Shown in pieces: positions 12,430 to 24,086 of a stretch of 64,000 bases of DNA. This DNA is from Colocasia esculenta (taxonomy: Eukaryota; Streptophyta; Magnoliopsida; Alismatales; Araceae). The position numbers and the translations under genes were made by a program. The DNA is taken from positions 145,837,371 to 145,901,370 of the forward strand of contig CM024757.1 of the NCBI GenBank assembly GCA_014218235.1, in the 5' to 3' direction. Every line of letters starts with the position of its first letter. The first letter of the stretch is position 1. Under the pieces are notes generated by a model. It was not told where the DNA came from, searched no databases, and saw nothing but the letters and a program-made list of their open reading frames with translations.

Positions 12430-13095
12430 CAAAATTTATCTAAGTACAAATCGATTTTCTATGTGCTATAACGATTTTGTGATTTCATAACGATTTCAGT
12501 AGAGTTATAACGATTTCATAAGTATCTTATCGATTTCGGTATCGCAACGATTTGCATCTCATAACGATTCGCTAAGAGATCGCAAAGATTTGCCTCTCAT
12601 AACGATTCGCTAAGAGATCATAACGATTTGCTCTCACAATGATTTCGGTTTCACAACGACTCGTTAAGTTTCATAATGATTTGGTTATCGCATCAATTTC
12701 TTAAGTGAGAACAACAATTTGCTCTCACAACGATTTCGGTTTCACAACGACTCGTTAAGTCTCATAACGATTCGATAAGTTACACATCGACTCAGTCACC
12801 GTAACGATTCATTAAGTTACATAACGACTTGGTCGCCGTAACGATTTGATACATTAAACAACGATTTGTTCACTATATCGACTCGATAAGTGAAACAACG
12901 ATTTGCTCATAACGATTTGCTAACACTGTCATAATGATTTGTCTCTACAACGATTCGGTTATCAATGCATAACGATTTGTGTGAACATCGATTTGCTTAT
13001 GAATGTATAACGATTCACATGAATAACGACTCATCAACACAACGATTTCATAAGTCATGATCATATCGATTTCATGGTGTATAACGACTTGATAT
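12430..13095 (+). repeat. AACGATT direct-repeat array in U3 of Sirevirus B
   Basis: AACGATT, AACGACT or AATGATT recurs roughly 35 times at 16-21-bp spacing in one direction. Linkers include CTCTCAC and TAAGTTACA. Several copies read AATGATT, which fits CpG decay. Confidence 0.8.
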
Positions 13096-13542
13096 TCAAA
13101 CCTATTCTCAGATAGTTTGAAAAGTCAAAGTTTTCCCTCGCTTTTCTCTCACATCCATGTATTTATTATGACTGATCATATCACTGCACTGCATGCAAAC
13201 GATATCTTCTATTTCCATGCTTATACTGTAAACATCTTTTTAGAAGAACAGAATGGAACTTCTATTTTGATATAAAATCATTCTAACGTTGACTGACAAC
13301 AAGAGACAGCCTAGATGTCTATTGTTTTAGCATTTAATGCATGCAGGTCTCTGACAGCACACCTCAATACAACGTTGGACAATATGGAAGATAAAGGACA
13401 TCAAAGAAGATCCTCTCTCATTTTGCGTGCATGGAAAGCTAAAGACTGTTGAACAAGAAGCTCTACAGTACCATGCAGTCTAACGTAAACAAAAACTTAG
13501 AGATAACAGACACTTCAACGTTCAACTTTCAAATGAAAGACA

Positions 13543-13548
13543 TATATA
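13543..13548 (+). promoter_or_regulatory. TATA box of the Sirevirus B LTR
   Basis: CATATATAGAAG, about 450 bp after the end of the AACGATT array and about 670 bp before the LTR end. Confidence 0.6.
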
Positions 13549-14217
13549 GAAGACTAAAGCTCCAGAAATAGATAGAACACTCACAACAATCTTTTACCAA
13601 CTTTTTGCGAGCATCTGAAAGAGCAAGCTTCACTCCTTTGCTTATCTAGCTCTTAGCTCTCTGCATTCATTGTGTTAGTCTTGGGAGCTTCTGTGTACTG
13701 ACAGTGTTCCTCATCGTAGAACTTTATCTCTCAGTCGTTGCTTCAGATCGAGCGTTGGTCTTTAAGCTTAATCTAGGGGCTTGTCTTCCTGAACACTTCT
13801 TTGTGTTTGTTCCCTTCGTGTTGAAGGAAGACCTGGGGGTTTCCAGGGTGTTTTTTCCCTTCATGTTGAAGGAAGACCTGGGGGTTTCCAGGGTGTTGTA
13901 ATTCCTCTTCAGGTTGTGAAGAGAAACTAGATGCGGCTGGGTGTGTAAGTGTCCTTAAGGGGGATTATACCCTTGGGTAGTGAAATCCTGAGGTATTGCT
14001 CAGGGACTGGACGTAGGACTCCTGTGGACAGGAGGTCCGAAACAGGATAAATTTCTTGTGTCGTGTGTTTGATTGCCTTGTGTTTGCTATCTTCTTTTTA
14101 CTAACACTAACAGTCATTGAAGTGTGTTTTATGTAAACGTTCTTGTGAACAGGGTTAGGTACTCAATTTTTTAAGAATCCCGTTCACCCACCCTCTGGGC
14201 TTGCTAGCTGGGCAACA

Positions 14218-15939
14218 TGACTAGGCCGTCGCGACCCTCATGCGACCCCGTCATGACCTACCTGCCCGAACTGACAAGGCCGTCGCGATCTGTACAAGCC
14301 CACATCGCGTTCTCAGCTGAGCCCGTCGCGACCCTTACAAGGGTGCGTCGCGTTCTGGCTTTTTGCTTGAAAACCCATAACTTTTGTTGCTAACACTTGA
14401 TACAGTGTTCATACCCTTGTTAACAATCATAAACACAATAAATATACATGTTATAAACTGAACATAAATGTGTTATTTTAAAAAAAATGCACATGACTTG
14501 TTCTAGCTTTGATTTCATGATACATGCACACACTTTGAACCAGCCATTATGGCTTAACTTGGCATGTAATTAACTCATAATACATCTGGTAATTTATGCA
14601 ATTCAATTTCCATATTTAGACTTGTCTACGTTTTCTCGTGATGTTTTGGGAATACCGTTATCAACGCTCCACTGTTCTAGAATTCCTCTAGAACGTCGAG
14701 CACTTGTTTCTATATACACACTCTCTCTTGACTTGGACGAACTCTTCGTCAGATACTTCTTCTGCCGGACTAGTGAATCCTTGTTCAAGGCCTCCGTAAG
14801 TCTTCTCTATCCATAGATTCCCACATGGTCGACGAGCCGGTTGTACCCTAACACCTATTGCACCCGTTAGGGATCAATATGGTCCAAACGGCTATTAGAA
14901 GTTCGCTCTTATCTTGTATCATGTCGGACCTCTGGACCTGTGCTTAACATGGCCAGTGGAAGGGTCGTGAGTTCCACCTGACTGCCAACACCAAGTGCGC
15001 GTGTTGGGCAATTGTTACGATCGCTCGTTACTCGACGTTTCATGTGCAATGACCATAAGTTCTCATCTATACTCTACTCGCTCATCTATTCACGTTCACT
15101 CTACTATCTCGTCTATTCATCTAGCGCTCTCATCTATTTCTTGGTACTCTATATTGGCCATTGACTGATTGTCTAAAGATAAACATATAATCAATGCCTG
15201 GCAATATATAAAGGGCCCGATCTGGTCCTGGGATGTGCGCCCGAAAGTGCTAGTGCCCATGGGAGTTAAATGATCTGAGTGTTTGGCATTACACTCGAGT
15301 GCTATCTATCTCGACTATCTAAATGACAATCAAAAGTGCTATGTTCTCTCGTTGTCTATTGACAAAAGTGCTATACTATACCCATTGTGCTATTGCTATA
15401 CTTTGTGCTATGGCCATCCTGCTATTTTGTGCTATACTCGACTCTTGTGCTATATTTGGAAAGTTCTGCTATTTCGTTCACGTGCTATCCTACTATATTT
15501 TACTTGACTCTCCTGCTCTATCATTAGCTACTCTACCTTTAATGCATTAACTGTTTAAAGCCTACTTGACTATTGAGATTTAAGTCCTACTGGGCGTTAT
15601 CGCTCACCCTGCGTTATTTGTCATTGTGTTCTCAGGTGAGACCGAGGATGAACTATACACTCAAGAGGACGGGAACGACTAAGAGTGATGTCAAGAGTAC
15701 CCTAGTGTCTTAGTACTATGATAGAGTCTTAGTTTAGTCTTTTGCTTTATTTCAATATAATTGGGCCCTATAGATTGGCTCTGATATTAGTGGTTGTAAC
15801 TAGACATTTGGAAAGTTATTAATGAGAAGAATTATCTTTAGAATTATTCATTGTGCAATGGTTTGATGTCTAGTACTTGCTCTGTACACGTTTACTTGCA
15901 ACTGCCTTGCGTTCCGATATTCCACGTTGGGGCGTGACA
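14218..15939 (+). mobile_element. LTR of Y, copy B (5'-truncated)
   Basis: Matches 8843-10545 and extends to the true LTR end GGGGCGTGACA. It begins within the dyad cluster directly after Sirevirus B. TGACT at 14218-14222 would be the right TSD of Sirevirus B; its partner has been deleted. Confidence 0.85.
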
Positions 15940-15944
15940 TTAAC

Positions 15945-16894
15945 GTTTTTTACGATTATACCCCTATCTCGTCTACTATCTCGTTACTCTCATCTGTTCA
16001 CTTTCACTCTATACTCTCATCTATTTCGTCTATTACTCTCATCTCTTCTTGGTACTCTATTTGGCCATTAAATTGATTGTCAAAAATAACGAACAGTGCT
16101 ATATGCCAAAGCAATAGGGCCCGGTCTGGTCCTGGGGAGAGCGCCTGAAGAGTGCTATTTCCTCGCGAGGGTAACATGATCAGGGTGTGTACGACATGCA
16201 TCCAACGCCATTTAATAACAATCACAATTTAATCTATGACAATCAATCAATCATTTTACTATGATCTCTGGGTTGACATGATGCTCGACCAGGGAAGTGC
16301 TATTGCACCTTTGTGTAGACGTTACATATTCTTTCACTATATGCCAATCCTCTATCATGCTACTTTTGCAATTATTCTTTTGAATGTGCTATCGTTCTCT
16401 TGCTATCGTGTGCTATCACTCTCTCGACTATACTTGATAGTTCTCTATAGTTATCCTGCCTAATAAGACATTAATCACTTAAAGCATGTCTGTTTACATG
16501 AGATATTAAGTCCTACTGAGTGTTATCGCTCACCCTGCGCTATTGTTGTATGTGTTTCAAGTAAGCCGGATGATGACCCTACGCACACCAACGGGAATGG
16601 ACTGGAGTGATGAGCGACCAGGAGTCATAGCGATAGAGTGTCCTTAGTACCTTAGAGTTTAGTTAGGTATTTGCTTAATTATCCTTTCCAAATGTGATGA
16701 TGTTATTGAGCCCTATGTTTTGGCTCAGAATTAGTGGTTGTAATAGTTTAGGTGATTTATCAATGAAATAAGAATTTATTGCAATTATTGTAATTAGTTG
16801 CTCTGATATTTGTGACTGTACGTGTAATTATCGTACCATACACATTGTTCATGCTTCCTCGATTTATTCCACTGCTAAATTGGCGGGCATGACA
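15945..16894 (+). mobile_element. 3' LTR of X, last part
   Basis: Continues X after Y and closely matches 2983-3932. It ends GGCGGGCATGACA and is followed by the Z LTR. Confidence 0.85.
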
Positions 16895-17799
16895 CATGGG
16901 GTGACGATGTGCTCCTTTTCGGCTCCGGAATGCGGGCTCCTGGTCCGACAGGGCTTCGCCTCATGGGGTTGGGAAGCTTGGGCTCGGAGGTCGAGGTGTC
17001 GGTTCGGCAGGGCTTCGCCATCTCTGGGGATTCTTATATGCAAATGGCTTCCCTCGGTCTGTATTTATAGGCAAAACATGCCTGAATCGCGTTAGGTATA
17101 GTGGATGCCTATTTCTAATGAAACATGTCCGACTAAAGTGCTGCGATTTAGAAGCGCCTTGATTTCCGCCTGGTTTGACGTTCGCATGATGATTATAGCC
17201 CAGTTACGTTAAGAATCGCGTCGGGCAAAGACGTCGCTTTTCCTACGATTCGATTTTCTGACAGAATCGATCTTGATTTAATTGATGGATTTGAAAACGC
17301 GGCGACACGTGCGGACGCGATTCTAAATTTGCCATGATTCGAAGCATGGGAGCTCTTAAATGCCGCGGCTTTAGGGGGTACGTTTAGGTTTTGACTTTTA
17401 ATTGCATCGGCTTAACCGACGCATTTCCTGATTTCTCATGATTTGAAACGTGACCCTTTCTAAATGTCGTGGTCTTAGCATATGGCTTATGCTTTGACTT
17501 TAAATCGCGGTGGCTTTATCGGACGAGAATCATAATTCAACACGTGGTCAAAAGCAAGTGTGATTTACGTCGACTCAAATGGCCTCGGATCATGACCCTA
17601 AAGGCATCTACTGTACCAGACACGATTAATTTTAAGTTCAACAGACCCATTTGACCCCTTTTGAAAAATTCCTAAAAATTCTAGAAAACTCCAGAAAAAA
17701 TAGGAAAATCACTCAAGAGGTTAATTGAAGAGAGCCACTTCGAGCATCATGGTGTAACATGAAATTTGCTCGATATGTTGCTGAAATGGCGTGTCTACA
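16895..17799 (-). mobile_element. 3' LTR of Z, first 905 bp (cut by X)
   Basis: Matches 42353-43145 of the 5' LTR. The minus strand starts TGTAGACACGCC at 17799. A diverged ~100-bp unit is present twice here (about 17330-17530) but once in the 5' LTR, and each unit carries a dyad, so dyad number differs between the LTRs of one element. TATA at 17062-17069 (minus: CTATAAATA). Confidence 0.85.
17085..17627 (-). repeat. N10 dyads in the Z 3' LTR, arms AATCGCGTC
   Basis: Dyads with a 10-base spacer at 17085-17112, 17214-17241, 17295-17322, 17503-17530 and 17600-17627; one with 9 at 17402-17424. The third has CACGTG inside its spacer. All lie upstream of the TATA box in the minus-strand reading. 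Differences from the other LTR are mainly C to T or G to A at CpG. Confidence 0.8.
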
Positions 17800-18741
17800 G
17801 CTGCCTTGCCTTGGCGTCTGCTTTGCAAGAAAGTGAGCGAAGTGACATGAAATGAAAGAAATGCAATGGGTTGAATGAAGTGGAAAGAAGTGGATGACTG
17901 AAAAGTAGACGCAAGGTGTGATGAGACCACCCTTAACAACATATGACTGGAGCCGTTCGTTAATTCGAAGTGAAGCGGCTTTTCGAAAATCTTAGGACAA
18001 TTCAGTGGCTGGACGAAAGGAAAAAGAGTGTGTATGTGGGCATGAAAGGGAGAAAGATCAACTTCCAATGTCGGGGAAGTACCTAAGGACACAATCCGTT
18101 AGATTTCACCATCGGGGCGTCTGCCACTGCCTCAGTTGATCTTTGGGAGATTGGATGAATTGAAATAGGAATCCAAGGCAAATGAGTTTTTTCAAAAGAA
18201 GATCGTCAAACATCAACACAATGAACTGAGTGCTTGGCTCGGAGTGGAATATTTCACGTTAACTGGCATTGAGGAATGAGTGGTTCTCTTCAATTAAAGA
18301 CGAGAGTGATCGTCCGGAATTATGATCAAAGTCCTACATGATGCATGCTGGGCTAAAATAAAAAGATTAAAACAAAGAAAATATAAGATAATCAAGGATA
18401 ATATTGTTATGGTGCCGAAGTCAGGATACCGGACGAAACCATAGTCCTTCAGCAACGCAACGACCTATCCCCAAGTCATAAGAATTCTCTGGAACCATCA
18501 TTATTTTTGGCGGAGGATGGGAACTTAAATTCCGATTCATCAGAGCCTCAAGGTCCTTGATATGCTCTAATAAGGTATACCATATAGTAGATGCAATTAT
18601 GTACAATACTAGGTACGGCGGTCGGCGAAGATGATCGTGAGTTGTGAGGCGAGAAAGGTGTCTAGATCCTGCACTCAAAGATCCATTAGCTTTGACAAGC
18701 AACATATAATATGGCAAATCATAAAAATAACGTTACTTGTA
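17800..18741 (-). other. 3' internal region of Z, no recognised gene
   Basis: Between the 3' LTR and the PMD genes. On the minus strand 18717-18421 has a 98-codon open stretch with no domain I recognise; 18092-17721 is another, which runs into the LTR. The minus-strand sequence just before the LTR (GGCAAGGCAGC) is only weakly purine-rich, so the polypurine tract is uncertain. Confidence 0.5.
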
Positions 18742-18798
18742 AATCACGGCGGGGATACCAGACGCCTTTTAATCGCGTCGACTGTGTTGGACGCGATT
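18742..18798 (+). promoter_or_regulatory. Pair of N10 dyads upstream of PMD gene 2
   Basis: 18742-18769 is AATCACGGC-N10-GACGCCTTT. 18771-18798 is AATCGCGTC-N10-GACGCGATT, a perfect 9-bp dyad. They lie just before the presumed 5' UTR and have the same arms as the Z LTR, so the gene and the LTR may answer to the same factor (inference). Confidence 0.7.
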
Positions 18799-18829
18799 CA
18801 AGCTGTCAATCCAGACTTGACATTTTGTC

Positions 18830-20580
18830 CTTTTCCTCCCTTTATGGCATGGGGAAGGGGGTGCTTCCAGATCAAGAGGTCACAAGACACCCTTCCCTTG
18901 CCCATTTCAAGCTTTTACACTTCTTTCCAAGCTCTCTTCCCCCTCCAAAGGTGCAAGGCTAAAGGGTTTGAAGCAAGGAGAAGGAGAAGAGAAGGAAAGG
19001 ATAAGAAGAGGTTTAGGAGATGGAGCATGGTGGTTCTTCCTCCTCCAAGGGGTCAAGAAGAGATGGATTCCAAAGGCTAGTCAAGTGGAAGGACACATTT
19101 GCAAGCTTGTCCAAGCCAAGTTGGTAAGTAGATTTGATATTTATGCTTTGGTTTTGATGTGTTCTTTGTGTTCTTGACATGTTTTTAACGTGTTCTTGGT
19201 GTTCTTCCTCTCTTTTTTTTTTCTTTTTCTTTCCTCTCTCTCTCTTCCAACGCCATGGCCGAACCTCTTTATTGCCATGACCACGTGCCACTCTCATGCA
19301 TCATGGCCCATGCAATGCCATGCCCATCCATGCCCATGCACGTAGGACTACCCACTCTTCCCGGGAACCGATGCTACATGCGCCTCCCATGGCTCCACCA
19401 ACTCACTTCCACTATCATCTTGGATATGAACAACATCCTTAGGAGGTGGGGTATTAACAACCTAGCCATCCATGTCAAAAGGTACCATGAGGTGCACCTT
19501 GACTGGGCGGCCTTGGGGCATTAGTAGATTGTGGCACCCTCAAACCCATACTTTCCTCTTCAAAACATTTGAAGCCACTATCCTTTTGGAAGAGGTAGAG
19601 TTTTTATTAGGTTTGAAGCGGATGAAGCAAGGTGAGGACCGAGATGGTGATCATGCCGAGGCGCCGTTCAAGCAAGGCAGTGCTTGAAAGCTTTATGGAT
19701 GCAAGGGAGGCTCATGGTGTCAGGACTGAAAAAGGTATACATTTGCAAAAGATGGCGGCCTGGACCATGAAGAAACTACCAAGAGCGGGGATGGCGAGAG
19801 ATTAGAACAAGTGATGAAGGGGTTCGCCATCTGCATGGCGGGCGCGCTTCTCTTCCCCTCGATCGACAATATTTTGGAGGAGGATCAACTAGGCGTGGTG
19901 TGCGCCATTTAGGAAGGTGAGAGGTTGGACCGACGGTGCTAGCCTTCCTCTATAGCGGACTTATGGCGGTGAGCTTGGGTAGGCCTCCTTAGGTTCAATG
20001 CTTTTGTTTACTTGTTGGACTGACCTACACTTCAAGTTTGATGTCAACAATGAAGTCTCTAGCTCGTCCCGCATTTTCTCCAAGAGTCCGCTTAAGCACT
20101 TGGATAATATAGTGGGCTTAGAAAGGTGCGCGGCTAATTGGTGCCACAGCTCAAACACATGCGGATTGGCGTGATTACTTCCGAGACATGCATGGGGATG
20201 CTTTTTCTTGCACTCCGGCGCCACTTCTTACCAGGGACTTGCAGATCCGGCTAGCACCCAACGTGGACTTGAAGTTGATTGGTGCGTCTGAGTTTGTGCT
20301 TTACAATCCACACCACTGTCTTCCTCAACTCGGGCTTCCACGACGCAACTTTGAAGGGCCGTCTCACCTTTCGCCGATCAAAAGGCGGGACATTGGCACA
20401 AATAATGACGGCTAGGAGGCGGACACAATAAAAGCGCTGTGGAAGGTTTGCTCCTTTAGGAGGCCGGTCCCAAATGTAGAGGAGGTTGAGAATGACTGGA
20501 TGATTTATCAAGGGAGCTTGGGAAACTTTGGCTCAAGGTGGCCGTCTGTAAGCGCCGAGATTGAATCATCAATAAAAGTC
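18830..20580 (+). pseudogene. PMD gene 2: plant mobile domain (aminotransferase-like) protein, decayed
   Basis: A likely 5' UTR exon ends at a donor TTG|GTAAGTA at 19124. Coding sequence can be read from an ATG at 19255, after a CT-rich stretch. It shows the PMD order: ILRRWGINNLAIHVKRYHEV, then WHPQTHTFLFKTFEATI and LLEEVEFLLGL (about 19530-19620), then FAICMAGALLFPS (about 19825), and a C-terminal part with PRRNFEGPSHLSPIKRRDIG and VPNVEEVENDWMIYQG (about 20330-20510). Frameshifts near 19520 and several stops break it. PMD proteins occur in plant transposons and as the silencing factors MAIN and MAIL1. It lies antisense to Z. I am sure of the family, not of the exons. Confidence 0.7.
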
Positions 20581-20972
20581 GTATCATTTCCTTAACACGG
20601 CCAAAATGTCCCTTCATATGTGATTGTATCATCCAAACAGCTTGAATTTTCTCCTCAAAATTGGGCCTCGGGTGGGCACTTTAAAACGCGTCCAATGCAG
20701 ACGCCACAGATATCTGCTTAATCCCGTCCACTTAAGGCGACACCTTTCTTCTGAATAGCATCCTCTGACACCGACGCGTTTTAGATTGTACTTCAAATTT
20801 TCAAAAATCATGCGCCTCAGAGTCTGCGCTGGAGTAATATGACTTCTGAATCGTGACAGCTCAGGCGGATGCAATTAAAGAAGGTAGTTCAAATTTGCTT
20901 CTACTGCACTGGACTGATTTCTAACTCTGCTCGAGGCAATAAAATGCTCGAGGGCGCCGGCTGCTCACCCTT
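20581..20972 (+). promoter_or_regulatory. Intergenic region between the PMD genes with three N10 dyads
   Basis: Dyads at 20720-20747, 20754-20781 (34-bp pitch) and 20849-20876, and one with a 7-base spacer at 20684-20704. Arms are variants of AATCGCGTC. A weak TATA-like CAATAAAATG lies at 20937, followed by a CT-rich leader. This would be the promoter of PMD gene 1. Confidence 0.55.
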
Positions 20973-21460
20973 TTGGCATCCGATGGCCTCGAGCTCCCTT
21001 CTCCGACTCCCCTCTCTCTCGCTCTTGCCCTCTCTCTAGCTCTCTCACACTCAACTCCCTTCACTCTCACACATGATGAAGCAAACGACGTCCAAACATC
21101 GGCGAGAGGAGGGCAGAGCAACGTTGCCGGCACCGATGATGTGGAGGAAGAAACCGCGGTGGAGGAGAAGCCGCGGACGGCCGCCCTGGCGATGGTGGCA
21201 GAGCTGCTGGAGGTGCCCGACGAGCTTGCCGTCAGGGCGGAGGAAGAAACGGCGTCGGAGGAAGGCGGTGGCGCGGCGGCGATGGAGGAAGATGAGGAGG
21301 CGGTGGCCGACGAGGTGGCTACGAGGCATGGAGGCGGGGGCGGCTCGGCTGCGAGGTCCCCCCACACGCCGGATACGGTAAGTCTCCGGCACCCTAGCTC
21401 TGATTTTAGGTGGGAAGGGAGAGGGGAGGAGCCGTCGGTGCCGGGAACGGTGAAAGCGCG

Positions 21461-21560
21461 AATCGCGGCGGCTAAGGCCTCCGCGTTTCAAACTTGAAAT
21501 GCGGCCTACAGGGTAGACACATTTCAAAATTGAACCGCGGCCACTGTGTTGGCCGCGATT
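21461..21560 (+). repeat. Three N10 dyads at 36-bp pitch in intron 1 of PMD gene 1
   Basis: 21461-21488 (AATCGCGGC...), 21497-21524 (AAATGCGGC...) and 21533-21560 (AACCGCGGC-N10-GCCGCGATT). Starts are exactly 36 bases apart. The last has outer arms TTGAA/TTCAA. Its spacer (CACTGTGTTG) is almost that of the perfect dyad at 18771-18798. Confidence 0.8.
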
Positions 21561-24086
21561 CAAAAGGCTACCCAAGGGAGGGAATTAGGCCTGATTTTTG
21601 CACAACTTGACCTTTTAATGCATACTAACTTGTGTGTGCATTGTGCAGGGAGTAATGAAGCCAGGGCGCAGTGGCCACTGATCCTAGCAGCGTATCAGGG
21701 GCTCCGACTTTCAGAGAGAGAGAGAGTCTGGGGGATGGGGTTTGGGCCGATCTTGGAGATCGAGCCCTTTTACGTGGATCCCCTTGATACAGGCACTGGG
21801 GAGCGATGGGATCGGGTCAGCAGGGCGTTCCTCTTTCCCTGGGGGCACAAGGTGCCATCCCTGGAGGACGTGACCCAGATCACCGGGTTGAGGGTATACG
21901 GGGAGGCGGTGACGGGGGTCACCTACGCGGACTACATGGAGTTCGCATAGGACCTACTAGATTTGGACCCCCGGGGAGACGAGCTCGGCGACCGAAGGAT
22001 GGTCGGCCGAGTGGAGCTTTTGGAGACTCTGGGCCTGAGAGGAGTCAAGCAGAGGGGTGATGAGACGCTGCAGGCCTTTGTGCAGCGGGCGGCGGGTCTG
22101 GCTAGGGCACTCTATTGCCAAGATCCTGAGGACGAGGAGAGGGCAGACCAGGATCTGCGATGATTTCTAGTATTCTTCCTCGGGAAGATGCTATTGACCA
22201 CCAAGGGAGATGGCATCCACTGCCGCTTCCTTGAGATCTTGGAGGACCTGGGGGGGGTCGGGCGATATGCCTAGAGTGCGGCCTTTCTGGCGCACACCTT
22301 CACCGATTTCTCCAGTGGCACTGGCCGGGAGACCACTGTCGGCGGATTTGCGCCCTTCTTACAAGTACAGTTCTGCCCTTTTACCTCTTTACTTTCCTGC
22401 ATTTTGAATTTATTAATTAAACTAATCAGTGTGTGCATGCAGGTGTGGTCTTACTATTACATCCCCCCTGGGCAGGGCGACCTAGGTGCGGCCTGACGCC
22501 TTCCCTCTTGCCCGGAGGTGGCTTCCAGTGGTGACGACGGCCACCTTCGCCTTGCAGCTCGACGTCCTCCATCGAGACCTCCGGGACTTCCCGGCACTCC
22601 TGGTACGCATGCCACACTTTTATCTTTATTCATTCATGCATTTAATATGAATTATATGTGACTAACCCTTGCATGTGTGCAGGTTGTGTGGCAGACCTAT
22701 GTCGGCTAGGGTGACGATCGTCAACCGTAGGTCGAGAGTGGCTGACCTCGTTTCGGGCGGACCTTTGGGTCCACTGCCTGAACGAGATCGAGCCGCTTCG
22801 CCTCCGGCTAGCCGCTCGCACCCTGAGGCTGTACCAGGTGTGGCATAAGGAGACCGAGCCCCGAGGCATTGGGAGGAGGACGCGGGGGAAGGCGAAGATG
22901 GTGGATTGGCGTCTTCGCTTCCCCGAGCAGTACACTGACTGGCAGCGCGACGGACAGCTCGTGGAGTCAGACGCCTCCGACAGCCTCGCTACCTCTAGTG
23001 TTTTCAGGAGGAGTATGGGGGCTGTGATTTTGATGAGGCCTGCGAGGGTATGCACCTCTTAACTTTAACTTTTTCAACATGATATGCGTGGTATTCTAAC
23101 TGCTGTGTGCATGTGCAGGATGCGCGGGATGACCTCATTGACACCCTCCGTGCCCAACTGGAGGGTATGGAGGCGCAGCTGGTCGAGGCACGTGAGGCCT
23201 TGGATGCACTGGTAAGTGTAGAAAATCATACCTTGCTTTATACTTTACCGTGTGCTGACCTGATTTTCTGATTTGTGCAGCGCCCCGCCCAGACGACTGT
23301 GGAGCGCACCGACGCGGTAGGTGCCTCCATGAGCCGGACTGTTCCTAACCCGGAGATAGCCTCCCTCCGGGAGCAGCTAGCAGTGGTAGTGGCCCGGGCA
23401 GAGGAGGCAGAGCGCGACCTCTCTGCACGGGTAAGTAGCTTAATCAGATGCTTATGTAAATTGAATTGCTTTATACTTACCCTGCCTATTCGTCGTGCAG
23501 TCAGATGAGCTCCAGGGTGCCCTTGTGTGGGAGATGAGCACCCGTGCTGAGGTGACCGAGTTGTCTCAGTAGCTATCCGAGCTGCGGACGTAGGTCGCCC
23601 AGCAGGACTCAGACCTACCGCAGGAAGCTGTGGAGCTCCGTGTCACGCTTTCCTTGGAGCGCCGGGACCACGAGAGGCAGCAGGCCCGGTGGGACCAGAA
23701 GCGGAGAGAGGAGCGCCGCCAGTGGGCTGAGGAGTGGGAGCGGCTGAGCCAGTAGACATTGGAGGCTCACGCGAGTCTGGTCACCTCCGAGCGCTTACTG
23801 AGGGAGGCAGAGGACCGGTACCGGCACGGGTGCGAGCGTGCGGTGCGGAGGGGCGAGCTAGTGCCTATTCTGCGAGCTACGTCACGACTTCCTCTCAGTG
23901 CGAGAGGAACGTCGAGGAGGGATATAACGTCTCGCATTTTTTGGATCTTCGTGGATCCTTGGTTTAGTGTATGGGGTGGTCACACCTTGACCAGTGCGAC
24001 TTGTGTTGTGTGTTTCTTAGTGGATCCTTACCAGAGTTGGTTATGGATCTGTGTTGGTGTGCAGTGCGTTGGACATCAACAGTGGG

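Larger units (their letters stand above)
10546..14217 (+). mobile_element. Sirevirus B, 3' part only
   Basis: Holds an env-like coding remnant (10546-12063), two polypurine tracts and the 3' LTR (12248-14217). The 5' LTR, gag and pol are missing. The left end is an abrupt junction with Y; the right end is a normal LTR end (CTGGGCAACA) followed by TGACT of Y. Same family as Sirevirus A. Confidence 0.85.
12248..14217 (+). mobile_element. 3' LTR of Sirevirus B (1970 bp)
   Basis: Begins TGATGATCAG and ends CTGGGCAACA, as does the LTR of Sirevirus A (2151 bp). Most of the length difference lies in the repeat array (12430-13095). Near 13800-13890 a 50-bp segment including CCTGGGGGTTTCCAGG is repeated twice. 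The stretch before the end (CCCACCCTCTGGGC) resembles the C-rich tail usual in Sirevirus LTRs. Confidence 0.9.
7623..15939 (+). mobile_element. Element Y: LTR retrotransposon remnant with perfect TSD, carrying Sirevirus B
   Basis: Starts TGTAGCAACC and ends GGGGCGTGACA, with TTAAC on both sides (7618-7622, 15940-15944). It has an LTR copy complete except for its last bases (7623-10545) and a second copy lacking its first 1.2 kb (14218-15939). Between them is not Y's interior but the 3' end of Sirevirus B. The simplest account is that Sirevirus B entered Y's 3' LTR at the site matching 8843, and a deletion then fused Y's 5' LTR end to the env-like region of Sirevirus B. Confidence 0.8.
2871..16894 (+). 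mobile_element. Element X: gag-only long-LTR retrotransposon, interrupted by nested insertions
   Basis: X consists of a 5' LTR end (2871-3932), a 0.97-kb internal part with primer site, gag remnant and polypurine tract (3933-4900), and a 3' LTR split by Y (4901-7622 and 15945-16894). It has no protease, RT or integrase and must have moved in trans, as described for TR-GAG elements. The LTR is about 3.67 kb when its two parts are added. It sits in the 3' LTR of Z, and its own left end is beyond the Sirevirus A insertion. Confidence 0.85.

Noticed and set aside
720..14217. Sirevirus A and B as the two LTRs of one inverted element
   Set aside because: Opposite orientation, different hosts (X 5' LTR and Y), different array lengths; separate insertions of one family fit better.
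20921..21575. Long Ser/Ala- and Arg-rich open stretches on the minus strand over PMD exon 1
   Set aside because: They are mirror readings of a GC-rich, Glu/Ala-rich plus-strand exon; no domain, and the plus strand has the splice site and gene context.
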